Part shown: positions 25,041 to 32,800 of the stretch, one piece after another
Numbering within the stretch: the first letter of the stretch is position 1
How the letters are laid out: each line of letters opens with the position of its first letter
From: an uncultured Oscillospiraceae bacterium
Lineage (GTDB): Bacteria > Bacillota > Clostridia > Oscillospirales > Acutalibacteraceae
Length of the DNA stretch: 63,857 nucleotides
Reading direction: 5' to 3'
Assembly: GCA_900553255.1 (NCBI GenBank)
Contig: USCI01000004.1
Location: 1-63,857, forward strand
Made by a program: the position numbers and the translations under genes
Notes under the pieces: generated by a model
Told to the model about the DNA's origin: nothing
The model's database searches: none
The model's input: the letters and a program-made list of their open reading frames with translations, nothing else

Positions 25041-25424
25041 TCACTCTTTCCGGAACGCCGCCATCGTATTGGCGATAACCGCCAGCCCTTTTTCTCCCAG
25101 CAGTTCCTCCGCGTCATCGCAGCGGACGCTTTCTGAACGCGGAAAGGCCGGACGCCCATTTTCCGTTTCCCGGGCCGTGGGAACCGTTTTGCCCTGTTCT
25201 TCCAGAATACGCCGGACAAGCTCTTCAATCACGCGGGTATCTGTCGGCTCCGCCTGGGGGATATCCGGCGTTTCAGGACAGTGCAGATAATGCTGGACGG
25301 CGTTGACAAGGAACTGCGCCTTACGCCGCCCCTGCCGGTTGAGGACGTCGGCAACCTGCCGGTGGGACGGATCGGCGGCATTAAACTGTATGGTAAATTT
25401 GTTCTGTTCTTTTTTCTCCGGCAT
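25041..25424 (-). CDS. ParR/StbB-like partition adaptor
   Basis: 127 aa from the ATG at 25424 (GGAGG 9 nt upstream, overlapping the parM stop region). The N-terminal part has a ribbon-helix-helix-like region (FTIQFNAADPSHRQVADVLN, RRKAQFLVNAVQHYL), which in ParR proteins binds the centromere. The C-terminal part is helical and ends MAAFRKE. It directly follows the actin-like gene with 4 nt between stop and start. In ParMRC systems the adaptor links the centromere to the actin filament. The assignment rests on context and the RHH pattern. Confidence 0.7.
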   Translation of the reverse strand: MPEKKEQNKFTIQFNAADPSHRQVADVLNRQGRRKAQFLVNAVQHYLHCPETPDIPQAEPTDTRVIEELVRRILEEQGKTVPTARETENGRPAFPRSESVRCDDAEELLGEKGLAVIANTMAAFRKE

Positions 25425-25428
25425 AGGC

Positions 25429-26340
25429 TTATCCTCCGAACTTGGAGGCCCGGTACAGCAGCTCATAGCCCTTTGTGTTCGCGGCCAGCTCGTCCACGAA
25501 AAGCGCCGGTCCGGCTTTCCCGCAGGCTTCAATCTGCTCTCTCAGCAGGATGGAACCGCCGCCTACGAAAACCGTCTTGCCGGAACGCAGGTCGATCATC
25601 CGCTCCCGCAGCCTGCCGGCCAGGTCGTCGATGAAAAGCCGCGCCTGCTCCCGGACGATCCGGCAGACCGCTTCATCATATCCCTGCCCCTTATCCTGCA
25701 GGATGGCGTCGATGTCCGATTCCTCCAGCAGCATATCGAAATCCGCGTTGATTTTGGATTTGACGCGGTTGTAGAGAACAATCACGCCGTTTTCCAGTGA
25801 ATCGCACACGGAAAGGTCCGCCTGCCCGTATTTGATTTGCAGATAATCCGCCGTGAAGCCCCCGATGTCTACAATCACCGCTTTGGGAAGCTGCTGGAGC
25901 TTTGCATAGACGGGAATTGCGGCTGCATAAGCCTGCGGGAAGCAGAGGGCTTCGGTAATCAGGACGGAAAACGGTTCGCCGCCGAGCTGAAAATTGAGGA
26001 CGCCCCGGCCGAGGAAATACTCTTCGAACTTCTTATACAGCGTTCCGTAGTGCGCCGGCGGCAGACCAACGCACAGCTGAACCCTAACCGGGTTCTCCGC
26101 CGGCAGCATCCGCCGCAGTTCAAAGCCGATGGCGAAGAGCGTAAGGATGAAGAAGCGTTCGTCGGCGGTCTTGTCCCGCATATACGGGATGCGCTGGTCG
26201 GAAAGGGTATAATACTTCCCGTTGTAGGATAAAACATCCTGGCCGAAAGGCGGCCTTGTTTCGCTTTCACACAGGCCGGAGGTAAAGGTTTTGTGTACGG
26301 TTTTGATTTGTTTGTTCCCATGGTCGATACTGATTAACAT
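25429..26340 (-). CDS. parM: ParM/StbA-type actin-like ATPase
   Basis: 303 aa, ATG behind AAAGGAG. Actin-fold landmarks: phosphate-1 loop ISIDHGNKQIKT (residues 3-14), phosphate-2 loop VIVDIGGFTADYLQI (about 155-169), and adenosine motif TVFVGGGSILLREQI (about 262-276). It has the usual length for clostridial ParM-like proteins of mobile elements. It forms filaments that push replicated element copies apart, with the ParR-like protein encoded next. The presence of partition genes suggests an element that is, at least transiently, extrachromosomal. Confidence 0.85.
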   Translation of the reverse strand: MLISIDHGNKQIKTVHKTFTSGLCESETRPPFGQDVLSYNGKYYTLSDQRIPYMRDKTADERFFILTLFAIGFELRRMLPAENPVRVQLCVGLPPAHYGTLYKKFEEYFLGRGVLNFQLGGEPFSVLITEALCFPQAYAAAIPVYAKLQQLPKAVIVDIGGFTADYLQIKYGQADLSVCDSLENGVIVLYNRVKSKINADFDMLLEESDIDAILQDKGQGYDEAVCRIVREQARLFIDDLAGRLRERMIDLRSGKTVFVGGGSILLREQIEACGKAGPALFVDELAANTKGYELLYRASKFGG

Positions 26341-26405
26341 GGCGTCAACTCCTTTGAAATTTGGTTTATACTTATTTAATACGACTGGAATACGTGTTAT
26401 TTCAA

Positions 26406-26440
26406 CAAAAAAGAATGGGAGCAGAAATCTTCTGCTCCCA
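26406..26440 (-). terminator. Terminator upstream of parM
   Basis: TGGGAGCAGA/TCTGCTCCCA (26416-26425 with 26431-26440), loop AATCT. On the minus strand TTCTTTTTTG follows. It ends the 26464-27937 unit before parM. Confidence 0.85.
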
Positions 26441-26463
26441 CCGATACCTTTACCTTTTGTAAC

Positions 26464-26810
26464 CTATATACCCGCATTCAATCTGTGCTTGGGGTCGAAT
26501 CGCTTGCCATCCGCATAACCGCTGCTAAATGCGTTTATATGGAGGTTTTCTGCCTGAGCTGCGCGCGCCTTGAATTCATGTTGTCTCCAGTGCGCCGACG
26601 CTTCCTGTACCTCTTTGGGCGTCGCCAGCACAAGTCCCCATTCCTGCGGCAATTCTTCCTGCTGCCTTTTGAAAGCCTTATCGGCGCCGTTTACAAAGCC
26701 GTACCCATAGCTGTCGCACAGCTTCTTGATATAATCAGCCCGAAACCCATGCTTCTTGTATCGTGATACACCGGGTTCTCTGTCCCTTTATTCTCTATCG
26801 CCTGTTTCAT
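26464..26810 (-). pseudogene. Small element gene with a frameshift
   Basis: The ATG at 26810 overlaps the stop of the rep-like gene (ATGA) and has GGGGGAG upstream. The initial frame reads MKQAIENKGTENPVYHDT and stops at 26691. Shifting one base near 26760 opens a good frame to 26464 (HGFRADYIKKLCDSYGYGFV, EELPQEWGLVLATPKEVQEA, GYADGKRFDPKHRLNAGI). The combined product would be about 115 aa. Family unknown. Either a real frameshift or a sequence error. Confidence 0.55.
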
Positions 26811-27937
26811 TTTTTCTCCCCCTTTGGCAGTAATCTCAGTTCAAAGCGGAACAATTCCCTGTCTTTTCCGCATAAAATAACCAGTAATGCCTTAAATCCT
26901 ACTATACCATCTGAAATACAAAATACTTCTTCCTTGCAATCGCAGGATAATGGTAATAACTTATACTGAATTTTCGGACATGAAAAACACGGAAACCCTT
27001 GTACGGAAAGGACTTCCATGACTTTTTGAAGGATAAAAGCAACATACGGATTTGAAACGCCGTCTTCCTCTTCTGAACCGATACCGGGAACGGGTTCCGC
27101 CATCATTTCTTCAATTTCCGGCATAGTTAGGCCGATGTGCAGCAGCATGGCGATTTCTTCCTTATCTACCATGACGTCCGATACCTCGAACATGGTAGAC
27201 AGATAGTTGTTCATGCAAATAACGCTTCCATGCGCGCCGGGAAAGGAAATGACGGAAATATAGTCCAGGCTGCTCAGTTTATTGAGATAACGTCCGGCGG
27301 TTGCTTTGGAAACGCCCCAGCGTTCAGCCAGCCCCGCGTAACCAAGCAGCGGGCTCCCCGTGCCGTTGCGCAGATAAACTACTGGTCCCGCATCCGAACC
27401 CTGCACCTGTTCGTCGTTGTATACGGTATTCACCCACAGATCCAGCAGCGCGTCCATCTCTGAACAGCGGCCATAGCTGAGAAGTTCATTGGCAGTGGAA
27501 ACAGGCAGGAAGAAAAAGCCGGTATCTTTGGCGCAGGGCGCGTTGTAATCCAGTACACGGTTATGTTTCTGCCAGTCCGTAATTTTGAATTTCACCAGCC
27601 TTCCACGGCCGAGAAGGGAAAAGGTAATCAGATGGCGGTCCTGCAAATCCTGAAGGCGGGAAATCGCCTGATGCTGAAAACGGGTGCGAAACCATTCTGC
27701 CAGTTCACTGATCCGGCACAGCCATTCGCCGGGATAGATGATGTAGCTGATCCCATCTATCCGCTTGTATGATGTTCGGAAATTCGCGTAGCTGCAAAGG
27801 ACGGTATAATAAAAAAGACCGGAACTGCCGCCAAGGCGAATGCTCCGGTCTTCCATAAGGGACTGCACGAACTGCCGATAAATCCGGCATCGCGGATAAT
27901 CCACGATCTGTTTTATTTCTAATTGGTATTCTGACAT
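26807..27937 (-). CDS. Replication-initiator-like helix-turn-helix protein
   Basis: 376 aa, ATG behind GGAGGTG. The N-terminal 130 residues contain a winged-helix-like segment (YPGEWLCRISELAEWFRTRF, HQAISRLQDLQDRHLITFSL). A second HTH (LGYAGLAERWGVSKATAGRY, LNKLSSLDYISVISF) lies about residues 195-235. The C-terminal 80 residues hold several cysteines (FPCFSCPKIQ, LSCDC) and may bind metal. Two-winged-helix layout and position ahead of parM/parR fit a plasmid-type initiator, but a transcription regulator is possible. Iteron-like repeats lie 190 nt upstream. Confidence 0.6.
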   Translation of the reverse strand: MSEYQLEIKQIVDYPRCRIYRQFVQSLMEDRSIRLGGSSGLFYYTVLCSYANFRTSYKRIDGISYIIYPGEWLCRISELAEWFRTRFQHQAISRLQDLQDRHLITFSLLGRGRLVKFKITDWQKHNRVLDYNAPCAKDTGFFFLPVSTANELLSYGRCSEMDALLDLWVNTVYNDEQVQGSDAGPVVYLRNGTGSPLLGYAGLAERWGVSKATAGRYLNKLSSLDYISVISFPGAHGSVICMNNYLSTMFEVSDVMVDKEEIAMLLHIGLTMPEIEEMMAEPVPGIGSEEEDGVSNPYVAFILQKVMEVLSVQGFPCFSCPKIQYKLLPLSCDCKEEVFCISDGIVGFKALLVILCGKDRELFRFELRLLPKGEKK

Positions 27938-27949
27938 AAGACACCTCCA

Positions 27950-27979
27950 AATAAAAAAAGCCCCGCATTAAAAAATGCG
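27950..27979 (-). terminator. Leader terminator upstream of the rep-like gene
   Basis: Stem CCCCGCATT/AATGCGGGG; on the minus strand CTTTTTTT follows, about 15 nt before the ribosome site of the gene at 27937. It either blocks read-through from lysS or attenuates the rep-like gene. Confidence 0.7.
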
Positions 27980-28046
27980 GGGTCGCGTAAGTTGACCTTT
28001 TCAAACAAAAGATAGGCTCCATTCTCTACGCCATAAAAATATGCAT

Positions 28047-28084
28047 CAAAAAACCGTGTCCTACTTTATATGCAAGACACGGTT
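28047..28084 (-). terminator. Probable lysS terminator
   Basis: AACCGTGTC (28052-28060) pairs with GACACGGTT (28076-28084), loop of 15 nt, then TTTTTT on the minus strand. Confidence 0.6.
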
Positions 28085-28129
28085 CTTGAACTAAGAGCAA
28101 CCCTTTTTTGTATAGACAACTGCACATAT

Positions 28130-28158
28130 TGGCGTAAAGCTGGCGTAAGTTGGCGTAT
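28130..28158 (+). repeat. Three TGGCGTA direct repeats at helical spacing
   Basis: TGGCGTAA at 28130 and 28141 and TGGCGTAT at 28151, spaced 11 and 10 bp, with a related GCGTAAGTTG at about 27984. They lie between the island and lysS. They could be initiator iterons or recombinase arm sites. Confidence 0.6.
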
Positions 28159-28211
28159 TTTTATCCTGCACAAACCCCTAAAGCCTTGATTTTATGCAGT
28201 TTTTAGCCTCT

Positions 28212-29723
28212 TTACTTTTCCAGCGGCTTCATTGTCGGGAAGAGCAGCACATCCCGGATGGACGCGCTGTCGGTGAGCAGCATCACCAGCCGGTCGAGGC
28301 CGAAGCCCAGACCGCCCGTGGGCGGCATACCATATTCCAGCGCGGTGATGAAGTCCTCATCCACCTCGGCATTGGCGCCCTGCGCCCGCTTCTGCTCCAC
28401 CTGGCGCACGAACCGCTCCCGCTGGTCGATGGGATCGTTCAGCTCCGAAAAAGCATTGCCCATTTCCCGGTTATAGATGAAATACTCGAACCGCTCGGTA
28501 AACGCGGGATCCGATGCCTTGCGCTTGGCGAGCGGGGAATTCTCCACCGGATAATCGTAGATGATGGTGGGCTGGATCAGCTTATCCTCGACATATGCCT
28601 CAAAAAAGGCGATCAGGACATGTCCCTTGGTGGCGGATGCCCCTTCGTCCACCTCCACGCCCTTCTCCCTGGCGCAGGCACGGGCATCCTCGTCGGTTGC
28701 CCAGTCGTAATAGTCCACCCCTGCGTATTTTTTCACCGCTTCCACCATCGTCAGCCGCTCCCACGGACCCGCCATATGGATTTCGGTGCCCTGATAGGTG
28801 ATGACGTCGGTGCCGCACACCTTGCGGGTGATGGTGGTATACATATCCTCGATCAGGTCCATCATGCCGTGATAGTCGGTATACGCCTGGTACATCTCCA
28901 CCGAGGTGAATTCCGGGTTATGAGAGGTATCCATGCCCTCATTCCGGAAAATACGCCCCACCTCGTATACCCGCTCAAAGCCGCCCACGATCAGGCGCTT
29001 GAGGTAAAGCTCGGTTTCGATGCGCAGGTACATGTCCATATCCAGGGTATTGTGGTGGGTGACAAACGGCCGCGCCGCCGCCCCGATTTCCAGCGTATGG
29101 AGCACCGGGGTGTCCACCTCCAGGTAGCCCAGGCCGTCCAGGTAATTCCGGATTTCCCGGAGGATCTGGCTGCGCTTGAGGAAGGTGTCCTTCACCTCGG
29201 GGTTCACAATCAGGTCGATATACCGCTGCCGGTAACGGGTGTCGGTATCCTTCAGGCCGTGGAATTTCTCCGGCAGGGGCAGCAGCGACTTGGACAGCAG
29301 GGTGATTTTCCGGGCGTGAACCGAAATTTCCCCCTTCTGGGTGCGGAACACAAAGCCCTCCACCCCCACGATGTCGCCGATATCCCATTTTTTGAAGCCG
29401 GCGTAAGCCTCCTCGCCCACGTCGTCCCGGCGGACATAGACCTGCATCCGGTCGGAGCCGTCCCGCACGTCCATAAAGCTCGCCTTGCCCATAATCCGGC
29501 GGCTCATCATCCGGCCGGCAATGGTCACCTCGGTATTCTCCAGCTGATCAAACCGGGCGCGGATGTCGGCGTTTTTCGCCGTCACATCAAATTTGGTGAT
29601 GGCAAACGGGTCCTGCCCGGCTTCCTGCAGCGCGGTCAGCTTATCGCGGCGGATCCGCAGCAGCTCCGACCGCTGCTCCTCGCTGAGTTCCTCAGCGGCC
29701 TGGTTGGTGATTTCTTCGCTCAT
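28212..29723 (-). CDS. lysS: Lysyl-tRNA synthetase, class II
   Basis: 503 aa, ATG with AAGG upstream. An N-terminal OB-fold anticodon domain (about 60-170: VTIAGRMMSRRIMGKASFMD) precedes the class II catalytic core. The core has motif 2 VGRIFRNEGMDTSHNPEFTS (about 265) and motif 3 GLGFGLDRLVMLLTD (about 475). It charges tRNA-Lys. The gene lies 164 nt after greA, separated by a terminator at 29793-29816, and marks the edge of the core chromosome next to the accessory island. Confidence 0.97.
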   Translation of the reverse strand: MSEEITNQAAEELSEEQRSELLRIRRDKLTALQEAGQDPFAITKFDVTAKNADIRARFDQLENTEVTIAGRMMSRRIMGKASFMDVRDGSDRMQVYVRRDDVGEEAYAGFKKWDIGDIVGVEGFVFRTQKGEISVHARKITLLSKSLLPLPEKFHGLKDTDTRYRQRYIDLIVNPEVKDTFLKRSQILREIRNYLDGLGYLEVDTPVLHTLEIGAAARPFVTHHNTLDMDMYLRIETELYLKRLIVGGFERVYEVGRIFRNEGMDTSHNPEFTSVEMYQAYTDYHGMMDLIEDMYTTITRKVCGTDVITYQGTEIHMAGPWERLTMVEAVKKYAGVDYYDWATDEDARACAREKGVEVDEGASATKGHVLIAFFEAYVEDKLIQPTIIYDYPVENSPLAKRKASDPAFTERFEYFIYNREMGNAFSELNDPIDQRERFVRQVEQKRAQGANAEVDEDFITALEYGMPPTGGLGFGLDRLVMLLTDSASIRDVLLFPTMKPLEK

Positions 29724-29783
29724 GCTTCAACATCCTTGTCCCGGCGCACCGCTCCTGGGAACGGCCGTCCGTATTTTTATTAC

Positions 29784-29816
29784 AAAAAAAGGGCGGGCGA
29801 CTCCGCAGCCGCCCGC
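29784..29816 (-). terminator. greA terminator
   Basis: GCGGGCG/CGCCCGC (29793-29799 with 29810-29816). On the minus strand CC and a run of seven T follow. Confidence 0.8.
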
Positions 29817-29887
29817 GCCCACCGTTTTCCGGCGCGCAGCCGGAGCTGTTCTGGCTATCCTACGGAATTCTCCTGAATTCCGGTCGG

Positions 29888-30361
29888 TTATTTCGAGATG
29901 CTCTGGATGACAAAGCAGACCACGCCGCCCGGCGTCTCCACCTCTACCGTCTCGCCCACGGCATGGCCCAGCAGGCCCTTGCCGATCGGGGACTCATCCG
30001 AAATACGGCCGTTGAACGGATCCGCCTCGGTGGAACCGACAATTTTATATTCCTCCGACGTATCGCTGCCCTTCTCGCAGATGGTGACCTTCGAGCCGAC
30101 ATGCACCATCTCGTTGTTGAGCTCGCTTTCATCGAGCACCCGCACGTTTTTCAGCTGCGCCTCGATTTCGGCAATACGCCCCTCGATAATCGCCTGCTCA
30201 TTTTTCGCCTCGTCGTACTCACTGTTTTCCGACAGGTCTCCGAACGAAAGCGCAACCTTGATCTTTTCCGCAATCTCTTTGCGCTTTACGGTTTTCAGTT
30301 CTTCCAGTTCACTTTCAAGGCGTTTTAAGCCCTCGTCGGTGATGACGGTCTGCTTTACCAT
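29888..30361 (-). CDS. greA: Transcription elongation factor GreA
   Basis: 157 aa, usual family length. The N-terminal coiled coil (LKRLESELEELKTVKRKEIA ... DLSENSEYDEAKNEQAIIEG, residues 10-75) carries the acidic tip that enters the RNA polymerase secondary channel. The C-terminal FKBP-like domain (VGSKVTICEKGS ... ISDESPIGKGLLGHAVGETV) completes it. It rescues backtracked polymerase by stimulating transcript cleavage. ATG behind GGGGAGGA; promoter at 30410-30438. Confidence 0.97.
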   Translation of the reverse strand: MVKQTVITDEGLKRLESELEELKTVKRKEIAEKIKVALSFGDLSENSEYDEAKNEQAIIEGRIAEIEAQLKNVRVLDESELNNEMVHVGSKVTICEKGSDTSEEYKIVGSTEADPFNGRISDESPIGKGLLGHAVGETVEVETPGGVVCFVIQSISK

Positions 30362-30409
30362 AATGCAGGGTCCTCCCCTTCCCGGAATGTAGTTTTGAGC
30401 AATAGATTT

Positions 30410-30438
30410 ATTATACTAAACCGATATGCCGATGTCAA
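30410..30438 (-). promoter_or_regulatory. Consensus sigma-A promoter of greA-lysS
   Basis: On the minus strand TTGACA (30438-30433), 17 nt, TATAAT (30415-30410): a perfect match in both boxes and spacing. The -35 lies inside the 3' end of the preceding gene. Confidence 0.9.
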
Positions 30439-31249
30439 GCCCCGCCAGCTTCCAGGCGGCATCCCGCAGCGAAAAGGTATGTCCGCCGACATACAGCAGC
30501 CGCGGCGGTTCGGCGGCGATCTCGCGCAGGCCGCTCAGCTCATACAGCCCCGCGAGAAAGCGCCAGATATCGCAGCGGTCCGGCGCATTCTGCAGCCACT
30601 GCGGCGGCACCTGCGGAACATAGCCCCCGACCACGCCCGGCCGGTCGTCCGGCACGCCGGAAAGCACCAGCCCGCGCGCCCGCGGGCGGATATGGCCCAG
30701 TCCTTCCGGCGCGAGGATCAGCTTGGCTCCGGTGAGGGTTTCCGCCTCCCTGGTGACCGGCAGCGCGGCGCCGAACATCGCCATCGCAATGCGCTCCGCT
30801 CCCTCATAGGCCTGCGGCCGGCCGGTGACCACCCGCACATCCGCCGCAAATGGCAGCAGTGCCGGCACCAGCGTGGCAAGGCTGCCGGACGGGTCATACA
30901 ATCCGATGCTCATATGCTTCGGCGGCACCGATGCCATGCGCAGCAGCTGCTGCGCCGCCGCTGCCATCAATGCGCGGGAAAGCGCATGCCCGCTGAAGCT
31001 GCCGAAGCCGTATCCCTCCGGCGGACGAACCCCGGCCGGAAAGAGCATCCGGCCGGCCTCACGCCCCGCCGCCTGCCGTACCTCATCCCAGTCGATTCGC
31101 CCCTCCCGGTCGGGGACAGCCGTGATCTGCAGGTATCCTCCCGTCCCGACCGGCACCACCTGCGCACGCACGGAATTTTTCCGCCGCGCGCGGCGCCGCC
31201 GCCAGAACGTGCGTTTCGGCGGGGTATCCAGTTGCAGCACTGCCAGCAT
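30416..31249 (-). CDS. Conserved hypothetical protein (277 aa)
   Basis: ATG at 31249 chosen for GGGAGGAG 6 nt upstream; a longer frame to 31393 overlaps the 5S terminator. It is cytosolic, with a basic patch near the N-terminus (FWRRRRARRKNSVRA). It has two Rossmann-like stretches (MSIGLYDPSGSLATLVPALL, ADVRVVTGRPQAYEGAERIA) and GAKLILAPEGLGHIRPRARG. The C-terminus (PRLLYVGGHTFSLRDAAWKL) ends at the greA promoter. I do not recognise a named family; it resembles small clostridial proteins of unknown role. Confidence 0.75.
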   Translation of the reverse strand: MLAVLQLDTPPKRTFWRRRRARRKNSVRAQVVPVGTGGYLQITAVPDREGRIDWDEVRQAAGREAGRMLFPAGVRPPEGYGFGSFSGHALSRALMAAAAQQLLRMASVPPKHMSIGLYDPSGSLATLVPALLPFAADVRVVTGRPQAYEGAERIAMAMFGAALPVTREAETLTGAKLILAPEGLGHIRPRARGLVLSGVPDDRPGVVGGYVPQVPPQWLQNAPDRCDIWRFLAGLYELSGLREIAAEPPRLLYVGGHTFSLRDAAWKLAGLDIGISV

Positions 31250-31346
31250 GTCCGTCTCCTCCCGGAAACACCCCATCAGGGTGTGCCTATTCATCACAGA
31301 ATATGCGTGCACCGGATAACATATGCCCGGCAGGTTGGTTTTTATG

Positions 31347-31379
31347 ATAAAAAAACCGCCCGATCGATTGATCGGACGG
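31347..31379 (-). terminator. 5S rRNA terminator
   Basis: CCGCCCGATC/GATCGGACGG (31356-31365 with 31370-31379), loop GATT. On the minus strand TTTTTTT follows. Confidence 0.9.
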
Positions 31380-31385
31380 TGTTGT

Positions 31386-31501
<116 letters not shown>

Positions 31502-31533
31502 TCGTTTGTTCCTGTTTTTGGGGAACGAGATAT

Positions 31534-31561
31534 ATTATAACACGCTTTTCCCAAAATGCAA
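31534..31561 (-). promoter_or_regulatory. 5S rRNA promoter
   Basis: On the minus strand TTGCAT (31561-31556), 16 nt, TATAAT (31539-31534) with an extended -10 (TGTTATAAT). Confidence 0.8.
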
Positions 31562-31627
31562 GTGTTTTTTCAAAAAAATTTCTGTTTCGGCAAATTACCC
31601 GCTTTTCCGGCAACGCACATACAAATT

Positions 31628-32203
31628 TCATATGGTCCGCGGCATCAGGAATGCGCGTACCGGCGTACCGTCCGCACCGGCAATTTTCAGCGGCACGGCG
31701 ACGAGGTCGTACCGCCCCTCCGCTGCTTCAGACAGATCCAGCCCTTCGAGCAGCAGCACCCCCGCGCCGAGCAGCTCTTTATGCACCTGGACAGAACAGG
31801 CGGCCGGGGCGACCGACGGCGCTTCCACCCCGATGAGCAGCATCGCCGCATCGGCAAACACGAAAGCCGCACTCGGCGTCAGCTCCGCCTCTCCCTTGAA
31901 CAGCAGGCGGCGCTCCACATGCGGCAGCAGCTTCTCCGCATCCTCGCCGGTGACCTCCCCCTGCCATTCCACCACGCTGCACGCGCCCACACACCGCTCA
32001 AGCGGGATTTCCGCCGCGTCCGCCCCGTCCGGCACAAAATGACGGGGCGCATCCATATGCGTACCGTTATGCAGGCAGGCGTGCAGCGACGTGAGATTGC
32101 AGCTGTCGCCATATGCCATCCGGCTGACCGCCTCCAGCTGCGGCGCCGGGTCACCGGGATACACCGGCGCGTCCATCAACTCCCGGGTAATGTCCAACAA
32201 CAT
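31628..32203 (-). CDS. Cyclase/kynurenine formamidase-family metal hydrolase
   Basis: 191 aa from the ATG at 32203; a TTG 24 nt earlier is in frame. It opens LLDITRELMDAPVYPGDPAP and has the family's metal signature HNGTHMDAPRHF (H-x-G-T-H-x-D, about residues 46-57), then a catalytic-side VEAPSVAP. Members hydrolyse N-formylkynurenine, isatin or similar cyclic amides; the substrate here is unknown. It lies 94 nt downstream of leuD and may be co-transcribed with the branched-chain operon. Confidence 0.85.
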   Translation of the reverse strand: MLLDITRELMDAPVYPGDPAPQLEAVSRMAYGDSCNLTSLHACLHNGTHMDAPRHFVPDGADAAEIPLERCVGACSVVEWQGEVTGEDAEKLLPHVERRLLFKGEAELTPSAAFVFADAAMLLIGVEAPSVAPAACSVQVHKELLGAGVLLLEGLDLSEAAEGRYDLVAVPLKIAGADGTPVRAFLMPRTI

Positions 32204-32297
32204 GCTGTGCAGCGCTCCCTTCCCCAAACGCCTGCTGCCGCAGGCGCCGGGGCGTCCTGCGGCAGCAGGCGGGTTTTCTTCTGTCGGGCAGGCCGGC

Positions 32298-32786
32298 TTA
32301 CAGCCGGTCCTGAATGGAATTCAGCAGGCCGCCCTTGGCGATGATGTTCTGGATAAACGGCGGGAACGGCTCCGCCTGATAGGTTTTGCCAGTGGTCAGG
32401 TTCTCGATCAGGCCGGTATCAAAATCCACCCGGACTTCGTCGCCGGCCTGGATATCCCGCGCTGCTTCGTCGCATTCAAGAATCGCCAGGCCGATATTGA
32501 TCGCGTTGCGGTAGAAAATGCGCGCAAAGGTGGACGCGATCACGCAGGAAATCCCGCTGGTTTTGATCGCGATGGGTGCATGCTCACGCGAAGAGCCGCA
32601 GCCGAAGTTTTTCTCCGCCACCATGATGTCGCCCGGCTGCACCTTATTCACGAAATCCTTATCGATATCCTCCATGCAGTGCGCGGCCAGCTCCTGATGG
32701 CTGGAGGTGTTGAGATAGCGCGCCGGGATAATGACGTCGGTATCGACGTTATCGCCGTATTTATGTACCTTACCCTGAGCAATCAT
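32298..32786 (-). CDS. leuD: 3-isopropylmalate dehydratase small subunit
   Basis: 162 aa from the ATG at 32786 (GGAGG 9 nt upstream). Swivel-domain signature: YGDNVDTDVIIPARYLNTSS (residues 9-28), VAEKNFGCGSSREHAPIAIK (about 57-76). It forms the LeuCD isomerase that turns 2-isopropylmalate (or citramalate) into the 3-isomer. It follows leuC by 14 nt. The length fits the archaeal/clostridial LeuD2 type used with citramalate synthase. Confidence 0.95.
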   Translation of the reverse strand: MIAQGKVHKYGDNVDTDVIIPARYLNTSSHQELAAHCMEDIDKDFVNKVQPGDIMVAEKNFGCGSSREHAPIAIKTSGISCVIASTFARIFYRNAINIGLAILECDEAARDIQAGDEVRVDFDTGLIENLTTGKTYQAEPFPPFIQNIIAKGGLLNSIQDRL

Positions 32787-32800
32787 GTTTTCTTTCCTCC

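Noticed and set aside
28194..29876. 560-codon plus-strand open frame
   Set aside because: It is antisense to lysS, whose class II motifs are clear; G+C-rich codon bias opens the opposite frame.
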